This document shows, piece after piece, positions 43,869 through 52,832 of a stretch of DNA of 64,000 nt. The stretch is taken from positions 2,768,629 through 2,832,628 of the forward strand of contig KB906767.1 in NCBI GenBank assembly GCA_000381625.1, read 5' to 3'. Under the pieces are notes generated by a model that worked only from the letters and a program-made list of their open reading frames with translations, was not told the origin of the DNA and made no database searches. Made by a program: the position numbers and the translations under genes. Positions within the stretch are counted from its first letter, which is position 1. Each line of letters starts with the position of its first letter. Source of the stretch: Bryobacterales bacterium KBS 96 (lineage in GTDB: Bacteria > Acidobacteriota > Terriglobia > Bryobacterales > Bryobacteraceae).

Positions 43869-44843
43869 TTAACAGTATCCGTTCTCGCGAAACCACGCGA
43901 CGGCACGCTGTAGCGCCGCATCGACGGGACCCGGAGCGAAATCAAGCTCGCGCGATGCCTTGTCGTGAGTGACGAACATTTTCTTTCGCGCCATTTTGAC
44001 ACCCTCAAGTGGGATTCCCGGCGCCTTTCCAGTCACATTCGCCCATGCGGTACTCACTACACCCGCGGCATACGCGAGCGCGTACGGCGCCTTGGTTGTC
44101 GGGGCCTTCTTCCCGGTCAGAGCAGCCAATCGTGCCAAGATCTGCTGAAGGGTAAGATTTTCGCATCCGAGGATATAGCGTTCACCCATGCGGCCCCGCT
44201 CGCACGCGAGAAGATGCCCTTCGGCCGTATCGCGCACATCCACGAGATTCAGCCCTGTGTCGACGAATGCCGGCAATTTATCCTGCAAAAAATCCACGAT
44301 GATCTTCCCGGTCGGCGTCGGTTTCCAATCGTGATCACCAATCGGCGCTGTGGGATTTACGATTACCACCGGGAGGCCTCCGGCCGCTTCGTCGAGGGCT
44401 CTTTGCTCGGCAAGCCATTTCGACCGTTTGTAGTGCCCCGCCATGTCGGCCATGGATACGGGCGTATTTTCGTCACCGAGCCGATCCTTCGGCATGCCGA
44501 TGCAGCCGACCGTGCTGGTGTAGACCACGCGTTCGACTCGCGCACGCGCAGCGGCATCCAGCAGGTTGCGGGTGCCGTCGACGTTCGAGCGATAGAGATC
44601 ATCGGGATGTTTCGACCAAAGCCGGTAATCGGCCGCCACATGGAACACCAGTCCGCATCCTTGCACCGCATTTTGAAGCGAATCCCAGTCACGTAGGTCG
44701 CCGGAGACGCGCTCGACATCCAACTCACGCAACTGACTCGCGGGCCGGCACAAAGCCCGGACCCGATGGCCTCGCTCCACTAGCAAACGAGCCACATGCC
44801 ACCCCAGAAAACCGCTTGCGCCGGTCACGAGCGTGGGTTTCAC
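43869..44843 (-). CDS. hpnA: Hopanoid-associated NAD-dependent sugar epimerase HpnA
   Basis: 324 residues, extended SDR fold: TGASGFLGWHVARLL (NAD motif GxxGxxG), DLRDWDSL, YTSTVGCIGMP, and the catalytic HYKRSKWLAEQ (YxxxK). The C-terminal part (GKKAPTTKAPYALAYAAG, FVTHDKASRELDF) matches the HpnA group more than general epimerases. HpnA is regularly clustered with shc and hpnG and is thought to modify a hopanoid head group sugar, but its reaction is not settled. It starts 34 bases after the shc stop on the same strand. Confidence 0.88.
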   Translation of the reverse strand: MKPTLVTGASGFLGWHVARLLVERGHRVRALCRPASQLRELDVERVSGDLRDWDSLQNAVQGCGLVFHVAADYRLWSKHPDDLYRSNVDGTRNLLDAAARARVERVVYTSTVGCIGMPKDRLGDENTPVSMADMAGHYKRSKWLAEQRALDEAAGGLPVVIVNPTAPIGDHDWKPTPTGKIIVDFLQDKLPAFVDTGLNLVDVRDTAEGHLLACERGRMGERYILGCENLTLQQILARLAALTGKKAPTTKAPYALAYAAGVVSTAWANVTGKAPGIPLEGVKMARKKMFVTHDKASRELDFAPGPVDAALQRAVAWFRENGYC

Positions 44844-44877
44844 AAATCTGTTCGACGATTGCGCCGGGCCCGGCCCA

Positions 44878-46809
44878 TCACAGATCCTCGCTCGACGTCT
44901 TCGCCTTCACGAAGGTAGCGAGTGCAAGCAGAGGAAACGTGTTGCGGTAATCGGTATAGGACAAATAAAAGACTTTGGGGAAACCGGTGCCTGTGGCGTA
45001 GTCCTCGTCCCAATCGCCATCGGGCCTTTGCCTTTCAATCAGATATTCGATCCCCTTGTGGAGGCTGATGCTGCGGACGTCGCCGCCGGCAAGCAACCCC
45101 AAAATGGCCCACGCGGTTTGCGACGCCGTGCTCGGGCCTGGAGTGAACGTGTTGTTGTCATAGCTGGCGCAACTTTCACCCCAGCCTCCATCGGCGTTCT
45201 GGTAGGCGCGGATCCATTCGAGAGCGCGCTGAATACAGGCTTCACGGTCGTTCACGCCCGCAGCCTGCAGGCCTCTTAAACTCAGGAACGTCCCGTAAAG
45301 GTAATCGACGCCCCAGCGGCCATACCAGCTTCCATCGGCCTCCTGCGTATCGAGTAGATAACGGATGCCGCGCTGTATTGCCGGATGGTCCGGCTTCATT
45401 CCCCAGCCGCACAGCGCTTCGAGGGTTCGCCCGGTGATATCCGGACACGACGGGTCGAGCATCGCGTTGTGGTCCGCAAACGGCACCTTACTCAGAAATT
45501 GCCAGTTGTTATCGACGTCGAACGCCGCCCAGCCGCCGTCGGAACCCTGCATCGCCAGCAGCCAGTTAACGGTGCGCTGTTCGCAAGCCTGCTGTTTCGC
45601 AGCATCTGAGCCGTGCGCCCGGTTTAAAGCGAGTAGCACCATCGCGGTGTCGTCGATATCCGGGTAGAACTCGTTCGCGAATTCGAAACACCAGCCGGAC
45701 GGCTCGACATTCGGACGCTTCACGCTCCAGTCGCCGCGGCGGCGAATTTCTTTCGAGAGCAGCCAATCCACCGCGCGCTGCATGGCTCCCTTCGGCATGG
45801 CGCCCGCTTCAGCTAATGCGAAAGCGGCAATCGCCGTATCCCACACAACCGAAAAACAGGGCTGAAAAAAGAATCCGCGCTCATCGTCGACTAGCAGACG
45901 GAAAAACTCATCGACCGCCGATTGGCGCATCGGGTCGTCCGGAGCATAGCCGAGGACGTCCAGCGCCATGATTGCGTATTGCATCGGCGGGTAAATCGCG
46001 CCAAGGCCATCCGTTCCTTCGAGACGCTCCAGCATCCATTCGGCGCATTTGTTCACCGCACGTTGGCGAACACTGCGCGGTCCGTGCTTCTCCCACTGCT
46101 TCAGCATCTTGTCCACAACCAGAAATAAATTGTGGACCGTGAACAGCTTTTCGTCGCGAGGCAGCGCAAGGGGTTTACCCGGCACATACAACTCATCGAG
46201 ATTGAAACCTTCGGGAACCGGCCGCCGTGGATTTGCGGAATGTACAATCGCGAGCGAAATCGCGATTGCCCGCGTCCACGACGACATCTGGTAGATCAAC
46301 TTGCCCGGAAGCAAAATCAATTCGGGTGGAATTGACGGGCATGCATCGCGCGGGAACAAATCGAACAGGCTCAGGTTAATTCGGACATAACTGTTAGCCG
46401 CCTGCAGGCCGCCTAACTCGAGAATGCGCTCGCACAGCCGCCGCATGCGCGAATCGTTTTGCGAAAGGCCGGCCACCTTGAGAGCGAAATACGCCTTGAC
46501 GCACGCGCTCACTTCCGCCGGCCCGTGCGGATAGATACTGAATCCGCCGTCGGGCAATTGACGCGCGAGGATAGATTGCACGGCCTTGTCGATGCGCTCT
46601 CGCGAAGGCGGATTCCAGACTCCGTCAACGGGCGGATGCATCCAAAGCTCGAGCAGAATGTAGTCGGATTCGAGCGTGGTGTCGGCAGTGAGGTCCGCCC
46701 ACCAGTACCCTTCCGCGTACTGCTTATCTAATAAAGCTTGGGAGGCGCGTTTGATTGCCTCGGCGGCACTTGCAATGAGACTGTCAGTAAGCTGTAGACT
46801 CGGCGTCAT
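44878..46809 (-). CDS. shc: Squalene-hopene cyclase
   Basis: 643 residues, full length for the family. Catalytic DXDD region: YPDIDDTAMVLLAL; QW repeats include QLPDGGFSIY, QGSDGGWAAF, QEADGSWYGRWGV, QNADGGWGESC and QRPDGDWDEDY, which brace the alpha/alpha barrel. The enzyme cyclises squalene to hopene/hopanol on the inner membrane face. It is the same gene as hpnF. It lies 15 bases downstream of ispH on the same strand, linking isoprenoid supply to hopanoid formation. Confidence 0.97.
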   Translation of the reverse strand: MTPSLQLTDSLIASAAEAIKRASQALLDKQYAEGYWWADLTADTTLESDYILLELWMHPPVDGVWNPPSRERIDKAVQSILARQLPDGGFSIYPHGPAEVSACVKAYFALKVAGLSQNDSRMRRLCERILELGGLQAANSYVRINLSLFDLFPRDACPSIPPELILLPGKLIYQMSSWTRAIAISLAIVHSANPRRPVPEGFNLDELYVPGKPLALPRDEKLFTVHNLFLVVDKMLKQWEKHGPRSVRQRAVNKCAEWMLERLEGTDGLGAIYPPMQYAIMALDVLGYAPDDPMRQSAVDEFFRLLVDDERGFFFQPCFSVVWDTAIAAFALAEAGAMPKGAMQRAVDWLLSKEIRRRGDWSVKRPNVEPSGWCFEFANEFYPDIDDTAMVLLALNRAHGSDAAKQQACEQRTVNWLLAMQGSDGGWAAFDVDNNWQFLSKVPFADHNAMLDPSCPDITGRTLEALCGWGMKPDHPAIQRGIRYLLDTQEADGSWYGRWGVDYLYGTFLSLRGLQAAGVNDREACIQRALEWIRAYQNADGGWGESCASYDNNTFTPGPSTASQTAWAILGLLAGGDVRSISLHKGIEYLIERQRPDGDWDEDYATGTGFPKVFYLSYTDYRNTFPLLALATFVKAKTSSEDL

Positions 46810-46824
46810 CGTCAGCGGCAGCGT

Positions 46825-47853
46825 TTAAGCACGCGTTCCAACAGGATGCAGCTTCGGTACAAAAGTTTCAAGATCCGCCGGCAAGGTGAAGCGAACATCC
46901 TCTTCTTTAATTTCCGCTTCTTCCAATTCGGAGTAACCTTGACTCTTTAAATAATCAATCAGCTCCAAAACCAGATGCTCCGGAGCCGAAGCGCCCGCGG
47001 TAATCGCCACGGTCGTTACATTCTCCAGCATTCCTGGACGAATTTCGCTCTTATCGTCCAGCAAATAAGCCGGCACTCCCGACTTTTCGCAAACTTCAAC
47101 AAGCCGGCGTGAATTCGAACTGTTTTGTGAACCAACCACCAGTAATGCCTGGCAAAGCGGCGCCACTGCCTTCACGGCTAGCTGCCGATTCTCCGTCGCG
47201 TAGCAGATATCCTGGGTCTTCGGACCCATGATTTTCGGAAAACGCTCCATCAGCCGGCGCACAATGTCTTTCGTATCGTCCAATGAAAGCGTCGTTTGCG
47301 TGAGGTAGGAGACACGCTCGGGGTCTTTGAGTTCCAACCGGTCAACATCCGCCACGTCGGAAACCAGCACCATCGCGTCCGGAGCTTCGCCCAGCGTTCC
47401 GGTCACTTCGTCGTGGTCGCGGTGGCCAATCAGGACAATCGTATAACCCTGCTTTGCAAATCGAACCGCTTCCAAATGGACTTTCGTGACCAGCGGGCAG
47501 GTCGCGTCAATCACCTGTAGCCGCCGCTCGACAGCTTCGCGCCGAACAGCGGGCGAAACACCGTGCGCACTGAAGATAACGCGCGCCCCTTCCGGAGCTT
47601 CGCTCAATTCTTCGACAAAAATCGCGCCGGCTTGCCGCAGCTCTTCAACTACGTAGCGGTTGTGTACGATTTCCTTACGGACGTAGATTGGCGCACCGTA
47701 CAGATCGAGAGCAATCTTCACGACGTCTATCGCGCGAACCACTCCGGCGCAAAAGCCGCGCGGTTTAAGAAGAATAATCTTCTTCTGCGAGGCGGCTAAG
47801 GAAGCCATGCCGGTCGAGGTAGTGGAGTCAGACGCAAGGCCGGTCAAAGACAT
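46825..47853 (-). CDS. ispH: 4-Hydroxy-3-methylbut-2-enyl diphosphate reductase
   Basis: 342 residues (start ATG 47853, or 47808 giving MASLAASQ). The three Fe-S cysteines are in PRGFCAGVVRAI, IDATCPLV and TQDICYATENRQ. HRDHDEVTGTLGEAP holds the conserved His and TGT motif; SQNSSNSRRL binds diphosphate. IspH makes IPP and DMAPP in the last MEP step. It heads the hopanoid operon here. The C-terminus (residues about 305-342, ELEEAEIKEEDVRF) is an acidic extension. Confidence 0.96.
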   Translation of the reverse strand: MSLTGLASDSTTSTGMASLAASQKKIILLKPRGFCAGVVRAIDVVKIALDLYGAPIYVRKEIVHNRYVVEELRQAGAIFVEELSEAPEGARVIFSAHGVSPAVRREAVERRLQVIDATCPLVTKVHLEAVRFAKQGYTIVLIGHRDHDEVTGTLGEAPDAMVLVSDVADVDRLELKDPERVSYLTQTTLSLDDTKDIVRRLMERFPKIMGPKTQDICYATENRQLAVKAVAPLCQALLVVGSQNSSNSRRLVEVCEKSGVPAYLLDDKSEIRPGMLENVTTVAITAGASAPEHLVLELIDYLKSQGYSELEEAEIKEEDVRFTLPADLETFVPKLHPVGTRA

Positions 47854-48030
47854 AGCAGAAGTTTCAGTATATCAGGCACTCGTAATCGGGCAAAGAGTTA
47901 CCAGTCAATGGCTTCTGAGGAATTTGAACGGATTCAAATCCGCTCGGAAGCGACCGGCTCGCAAGTTTGATAAGCTGCACGTCTACTCCCACATTCCCAT
48001 GTTTCCGATTGCAAAGGCACTGTCAAAATT

Positions 48031-49818
48031 ATGAGTTTCCGCATTGAACTGCTTGCGCTATCTTTGATGACCGCCGTCTTGCTGCACGCCGGCGCCGCTG
48101 CGCCGGAGGATTCCAGGAACACCGATACACCTGGCACGGATACTCACTTCGTCTTCAAGGCTCCGGATTCTCTCGAAGCTTGGCAAGCGCGCCGCGCGGC
48201 GCTCAAATCGCAGATACTCGCGGCGGCCGGATTACTGCCGATGCCCCAAAAGGGCGCGCTGAATCCGCAGGTCTTTGGAAAGCTCGATCGAAAAGAATAC
48301 ACGATCGAGAAGGCGCTCCTCGAAACGTTGCCGGGCTACTTCCTCGGCGGCAACCTCTACCGTCCAACCTCGCCGGGGCGGCATCCCGCGGTGCTCGTTC
48401 CCCATGGCCACTGGACCTACGGACGCCTGGAAAATCAGCCGCTCTGCTCTACTCAGGCGCTGTCAGCCACTCTCGCGCGCCTTGGATTCGTGGTCTTCAT
48501 GTACGACATGGTCGGCTATAACGACACCGCGCAGACGCCTCACCGGTTCGGCGGTGACGCGGAGCGATTGTGGTCGTTCGGACCTCTCGGTCTTCAACTG
48601 TGGAACTCGGTTCGCGTTGTCGATTTCCTGACAAGCCTGCCCGACGTGAATCCAGCCCAAATCGGCATGGCCGGCGCTTCCGGCGGCGCGACGCAAACGT
48701 TCATGCTCATGGCGACCGACGACCGCATCAAGTTCCTGTCGCCGGTCAACATGGTTTCGGCCTACATGCAAGGAGGAGACTATTGCGAGAACGCCCCTGG
48801 ATTGCGCGCCGGGACCAACAATGTCGAGATCGCTTCCATCGCGGCGCCCCGGCCGATGCTCATCGTTTCCGCGACTGGTGACTGGACCAAGCATGTCCCT
48901 TATGAAGAATTTCCCGAAGTGCAGGCCGTTTACAAGTTATACGGCAAGCCGGAGAATGTTTCGGTCGTGCAGTTCAACGCGCCGCACAACCTGAACGAAC
49001 AGAGCCGGCAAGCGGTCGAGCAGTTCTTCGACAGAACGCTGTTCCACGACTCGAACGCCGAGGCGGTGAATGAGAGCAACATTCATATCGAAGAGATTCA
49101 GGACATGTTAGCCCTCTCGAACCGCCGTCTTCCAGACAATGCCCTGAATTACCAACAGGTGTTTGACCTTTGGAAGCGCATGGCTACACAGCAGATGGAT
49201 TCGATCGACGACACCGAACAACTCAGAAACGTGCTCGCCGCGGATATTGGGGTCCACTGGCCGGAACACGTTGTGGGCGAACAGAATGGCGGCCGGCTCT
49301 TTCTGGGGCGCCCAGGCTTTGGAGACCGCGTCCCGGCTCACTTCCAAAAGGCAGGAAACGCCGCTGTGCTGATTGTAGATCCCGCGGGCGCCGATGCCGC
49401 GCTGAAGAGCGACTGGTTTCGCCGGCTATCGTCCAACGGACGGAGCATCCTCGCAATCGATGCGTTTCAGACGGGATCGGCCGTCGCTCCCCGCAACCGT
49501 TCCGCGACCCATTTCCTTGGATTCAATTTGTGCGACGACGCCAACCGCGTGCAGGACATCCTTACCGCGTTGCGCTATTTGCAGGATCAAGGATACACAG
49601 AGATCGAGATCGCCGGCGCCGGAAAGGCCGCCTGGTGGACTGAATTTGCCGCCGCGATTGCCCCGGCATCGGTCAAACTTCGCCTGAACAACTTCAACTC
49701 ATCGGTTTCAGGCGGACAAGAAACATTCCTTGCGAATTTCAACGTTCCCGGCATTCTCCGCGCCGGCGGGCTGCACACAGCCGAACGCCTATTGAAAGCG
49801 GAAAGCCGCATAGAGTAG
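48031..49818 (+). CDS. Exported two-domain alpha/beta hydrolase, acetyl-xylan-esterase-like
   Basis: 595 residues with a signal peptide (LLALSLMTAVLLHAGAA). Domain 1 (about 45-340) is an alpha/beta hydrolase: AVLVPHGHW (oxyanion region), GMAGASGGATQTF (nucleophile Ser in GxSxG-like GASGG), LIVSATGDWTKHVP (Asp) and FNAPHNLNE (His). Domain 2 (about 400-590) repeats the fold, but its nucleophile elbow reads AGAGKAAWW with no Ser, so it is probably inactive. It likely de-esterifies plant polysaccharides. It diverges from ispH. Confidence 0.8.
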   Translation: MSFRIELLALSLMTAVLLHAGAAAPEDSRNTDTPGTDTHFVFKAPDSLEAWQARRAALKSQILAAAGLLPMPQKGALNPQVFGKLDRKEYTIEKALLETLPGYFLGGNLYRPTSPGRHPAVLVPHGHWTYGRLENQPLCSTQALSATLARLGFVVFMYDMVGYNDTAQTPHRFGGDAERLWSFGPLGLQLWNSVRVVDFLTSLPDVNPAQIGMAGASGGATQTFMLMATDDRIKFLSPVNMVSAYMQGGDYCENAPGLRAGTNNVEIASIAAPRPMLIVSATGDWTKHVPYEEFPEVQAVYKLYGKPENVSVVQFNAPHNLNEQSRQAVEQFFDRTLFHDSNAEAVNESNIHIEEIQDMLALSNRRLPDNALNYQQVFDLWKRMATQQMDSIDDTEQLRNVLAADIGVHWPEHVVGEQNGGRLFLGRPGFGDRVPAHFQKAGNAAVLIVDPAGADAALKSDWFRRLSSNGRSILAIDAFQTGSAVAPRNRSATHFLGFNLCDDANRVQDILTALRYLQDQGYTEIEIAGAGKAAWWTEFAAAIAPASVKLRLNNFNSSVSGGQETFLANFNVPGILRAGGLHTAERLLKAESRIE

Positions 49819-49835
49819 CTCTGTTATACGCTTGT

Positions 49836-49880
49836 CCGACCCGCTCACGCAATGCGGCTCTGTGCCACAGGCGGAGCCGC
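49836..49880. terminator. Hairpin between convergent genes, overlapping repeat copy D
   Basis: GCGGCTC (49854-49860) pairs with GAGCCGC (49874-49880); an inner CTGTG/CACAG strengthens the stem. It sits between the convergent hydrolase and dgt stops, so it may serve both strands. Bases 49836-49862 resemble the second dispersed repeat family (ACCCGCTCACGCAATGCGGC), so the terminator may have come from a repeat. Confidence 0.5.
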
Positions 49881-49896
49881 CGCAGTTGCGCGGTAC

Positions 49897-51009
49897 TCAG
49901 TTCGCCAAGGCTTCGTACGTCTTTAAAAAAAATCCGTCCGTCATGCCCGCAATGTAATCGCAAACGACGCGGTGAATGGGCGCATCGTCGAGTTGCTCGC
50001 GAAAGCCGGCGGAAATATGCTCCGGGCGCTCACACAGATATTCGAAAAGATATGCAATCTTGCGCGCCGCCAGAGTACGTTCCTCATTAAGCCACGCCGA
50101 CTGATAAACGCGCTTGGATAACAGCGTCTTCAATTGCCGGTTAAGTTCCGCAGTTTCGGGCGTCATGGCGGCAAGGCGGCGTGGCGCACTCCGAATGTCT
50201 TCTACAGTGCGAACATTTGCGGCGCGCGCCTGATTCACCGTGCCATGAATGAAACCGCCGACCAGTTCATTAATCAGAGAACGCTGAATTTCCTGAAAAC
50301 GCAGCCGCTCGGAAGCTCCGGGAAACATCGTATCCACTTCTTCCCTGCGATCTCCGATGTACGGGACGGCGGCAGCCGCATCGTCGATGGTGATGAGACC
50401 CGCCGAATAGGCGTCGTCGAGATCGGCTGTGTTATACGCAATCTCGTCCGCCAGATCGAGAAGTTGCGCCTCAAGCGGCGGCTTCCGGTTCGGCAGAAAC
50501 TCCAGAAGATCCGGTCCATCGGCGTCCGTCACCTCGCGCGAATGCTTTACGATTCCCTCACGTACTTCGAACGTGAGATTCAACCCGTCGAAGCGCGCGT
50601 AGCGTTGCTCCAACCGGTCGACAAGACGCAGCGAGTGCAGATTGTGTTCGAAGCGCGCTCCACGCTGGCGCATCTGGCGATCGAGTTCGTCTTCACCGGC
50701 GTGAGCGAACGGCGGATGCCCGATATCGTGAGCGAGCGCCAGAGTCTCGGTGAATTCTTCGTTCAGTTGCAGCACCGACGCCGCCGTGCGCGCGATTTGC
50801 GCCACTTCCAGCGTGTGTGTCAGACGGTTGCGGAAGTGATCTGAAAGTCCCGCGGCAAACACCTGCGTTTTGCCTTCGAGCCGGCGGAACGCGCGCGAAT
50901 GAATGACTCGATCGCGATCCCGTCGATAATCGTTGCGGTAAGGATGAGGGGGCTCCGGATATTTGCGGCCACGCGCCTGGTCAAGCGTGAGGCGCAGGTA
51001 ACTCAACAT
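49897..51009 (-). CDS. dgt: Deoxyguanosinetriphosphate triphosphohydrolase-like protein
   Basis: 370 residues. It is an HD-domain enzyme: SRAFRRLEGKTQVF near residue 35, RLTHTLEVAQIART, TLALAHDIGHPPFAHAGE (HD with the family PPFGH-like loop), and LDLADEIAYNTADLDDAYSAG. These are the metal-binding and allosteric-site segments of the dGTPase/dNTPase type that hydrolyse dNTPs to nucleoside and triphosphate. The length fits the shorter non-enterobacterial group. It begins 11 bases after the YfgM-like gene on the same strand. Confidence 0.93.
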   Translation of the reverse strand: MLSYLRLTLDQARGRKYPEPPHPYRNDYRRDRDRVIHSRAFRRLEGKTQVFAAGLSDHFRNRLTHTLEVAQIARTAASVLQLNEEFTETLALAHDIGHPPFAHAGEDELDRQMRQRGARFEHNLHSLRLVDRLEQRYARFDGLNLTFEVREGIVKHSREVTDADGPDLLEFLPNRKPPLEAQLLDLADEIAYNTADLDDAYSAGLITIDDAAAAVPYIGDRREEVDTMFPGASERLRFQEIQRSLINELVGGFIHGTVNQARAANVRTVEDIRSAPRRLAAMTPETAELNRQLKTLLSKRVYQSAWLNEERTLAARKIAYLFEYLCERPEHISAGFREQLDDAPIHRVVCDYIAGMTDGFFLKTYEALAN

Positions 51010-51020
51010 GCCCGGCGAAT

Positions 51021-51722
51021 CTACTGGAGGCCTTGCACAAACTGATCGGCCGCGCGTTGCACGCCTGCCCGTTCGGTTGGTCCTTTGAGCGATTCCGCGA
51101 GTTGCCTGGCGCGCGCCGGATCGCTGTCCTTCAGAATGCCGGCGAGCAGCAGCGTTGCCTGATCTTTCGAAATCAGCGGCGTCGGATGTTGAATCAGACC
51201 GTCGAGGATGGTCTTCGCCTGATCCACTTTCCCCTGGCCCGCGTACAATTCGGCGAGCGCCACTTTCGCAAACGCCGAATACGGAGTTTTCGAATCCGCC
51301 ACAGTCTTGAAGTTCTTTTCAGCTTCCCCGTACTTCCCGTTATCAACCTGGACAGTTCCGAGGAAATACTGTGCCGCGTCCCCAGCCTCGCTGCCGCTGT
51401 ATTTCGAAGCGACATCGCCTAGCACCTTGACCGCTGCTTGATCTTTGGCCTGCTTTGTCGGGAAAGACTTGCCGTATGGAGTAGCTTGCGCCGAAATAGG
51501 CGCTTCCACAATTTCTAGCGCGCTGCTGAGCGCCTGCCGGCGCGCCTTTTTCTCGTACTGCAAATACCAGGCGGTCAGCCCAACAATAACGACAACGGCA
51601 ACCGCGATGGCGCCGTAAATGGTTACCAGACGGCGATGGGCGGATACATAATCCATCGCAACATCCACGGTATCCAGGAAATGGTCGTGCTGAACTTGTT
51701 CCTTGAGTTCGTGACGGGTCAA
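51021..51722 (-). CDS. YfgM-like inner-membrane TPR protein
   Basis: 233 residues. The N-terminus is cytosolic (HELKEQVQHDHFLDTVDVAMDY), then one TM helix (LVTIYGAIAVAVVVIVGLTAWYLQY, about 34-56), then periplasmic TPR-like helices (AAQYFLGTVQVDNGKYGEAEKNF, AKVALAELYAGQGKVDQA). The layout matches YfgM/TPR_21 proteins, which in E. coli sit at SecYEG with PpiD and help periplasmic chaperone hand-over. It is just upstream of dgt, with no obvious functional link. Confidence 0.8.
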   Translation of the reverse strand: MTRHELKEQVQHDHFLDTVDVAMDYVSAHRRLVTIYGAIAVAVVVIVGLTAWYLQYEKKARRQALSSALEIVEAPISAQATPYGKSFPTKQAKDQAAVKVLGDVASKYSGSEAGDAAQYFLGTVQVDNGKYGEAEKNFKTVADSKTPYSAFAKVALAELYAGQGKVDQAKTILDGLIQHPTPLISKDQATLLLAGILKDSDPARARQLAESLKGPTERAGVQRAADQFVQGLQ

Positions 51723-51854
51723 AACTGCTAAACCTTTCTACACAGAGGCGTATCCCTCACTTTACCACCCTTGGCGGCCCCGAAAAGGCATAAAAGCGAG
51801 GTGGTCCAAGCCCTGTGGCGCACACGATTCATCGTCCTGCGCCACCCCGCCCAG

Positions 51855-52784
51855 TTAATCGTGCGGCGCTGGTTTCGGTTCCTCCGTCACCCCCGGCGAC
51901 CCGAACGTGATATTTGAATCTGCTTCGAATTTTCGATACTGCTGAAATTGGATCTCGTTCCGAATCTGGTTCCTGTCGGTTCGCATCGCGACAGTCGCTC
52001 CAAGCGGCAGCAGGTATTGCGCATCGCCGATGGATGCTTCCGCGTAGTCGATTGTCGTACCAATGGATTCGGTCTGCAACTCAGGCGGAATTTCGGTGGC
52101 GCTGTCCGTAATTCGCCAGATCGCGCCTGTCTGCGGATCGGCATACACGGAACCGGTGTAAGGCACCGTCGCCTTCACATAGTCGCTCAAGCTGAGGCTC
52201 AGGCTCGAATGCGCCCGGTCGACAGTATAGTCAAACACAGCCAAGCGCTTGTTGCGAACAGTTTCCCAGCGCGACCACGTAAAGGAGGCATCGTTATCCG
52301 GCCCAAGAACGCGCTCGAGCAGTGTTCCAAACTCCCCCTCCGTCACCAGCGGCGTACGCCAGTGTCGGCTGCCACGCTTGATCGGCTTGTTGTTAACCAG
52401 ATAAAGTGTTCGCTCCTCGTGACCTTGAGCGTAGGTCAGCTTGGCCGTCAGCGTGTCGCCCTTGTGCCAGTGTTTGCCCTTCTTGTTTCCCTGGTATTGG
52501 CTGGTGACTTGAACGCAAATAAAGTTCGGAAGGTTCGATACGTAACGCTCGGCATAGTCACGCATCAAATCGAGCAGCTTGTCCTGTGCGGCGGGACTGG
52601 GCGGCACCTCCGCCTGGTTTTGAATCGAGGCGCCATTGCTCTCTTGGGCGTAGCCGGGAACGGAACAGATCGCTGCGGCGACACAGAGCGTTCCTATTGC
52701 GATAAACCACTTAGCCGCCGGCTTGTGTGGCGGCTGCGGCTTCGTCCACTTAGATGCTTGGCGAAAGAAGCGGCGCGTCACCAC
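51855..52784 (-). CDS. Secreted acidobacterial protein of unknown function
   Basis: 309 residues (GTG start at 52784, uncertain because no ribosome binding site is seen). There is a long N-region, then a signal segment (WFIAIGTLCVAAAICSVPGYAQ). The mature part begins with a helical motif (LLDLMRDYAERYVSNLPNFICVQ) and continues as an antiparallel beta structure (DTLTAKLTYAQGHEERTLYLV, GEFGTLLERVLGPDNDASFTW, VFDYTVDRAHSSLSLS). I associate this pattern with a family limited mainly to Acidobacteria; no function is known. Confidence 0.7.
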   Translation of the reverse strand: MVTRRFFRQASKWTKPQPPHKPAAKWFIAIGTLCVAAAICSVPGYAQESNGASIQNQAEVPPSPAAQDKLLDLMRDYAERYVSNLPNFICVQVTSQYQGNKKGKHWHKGDTLTAKLTYAQGHEERTLYLVNNKPIKRGSRHWRTPLVTEGEFGTLLERVLGPDNDASFTWSRWETVRNKRLAVFDYTVDRAHSSLSLSLSDYVKATVPYTGSVYADPQTGAIWRITDSATEIPPELQTESIGTTIDYAEASIGDAQYLLPLGATVAMRTDRNQIRNEIQFQQYRKFEADSNITFGSPGVTEEPKPAPHD

Positions 52785-52832
52785 TTACACGATACTGTAT
52801 CCGGTCTTGTGGAGTCCGGCGCTGCTCGCCTC

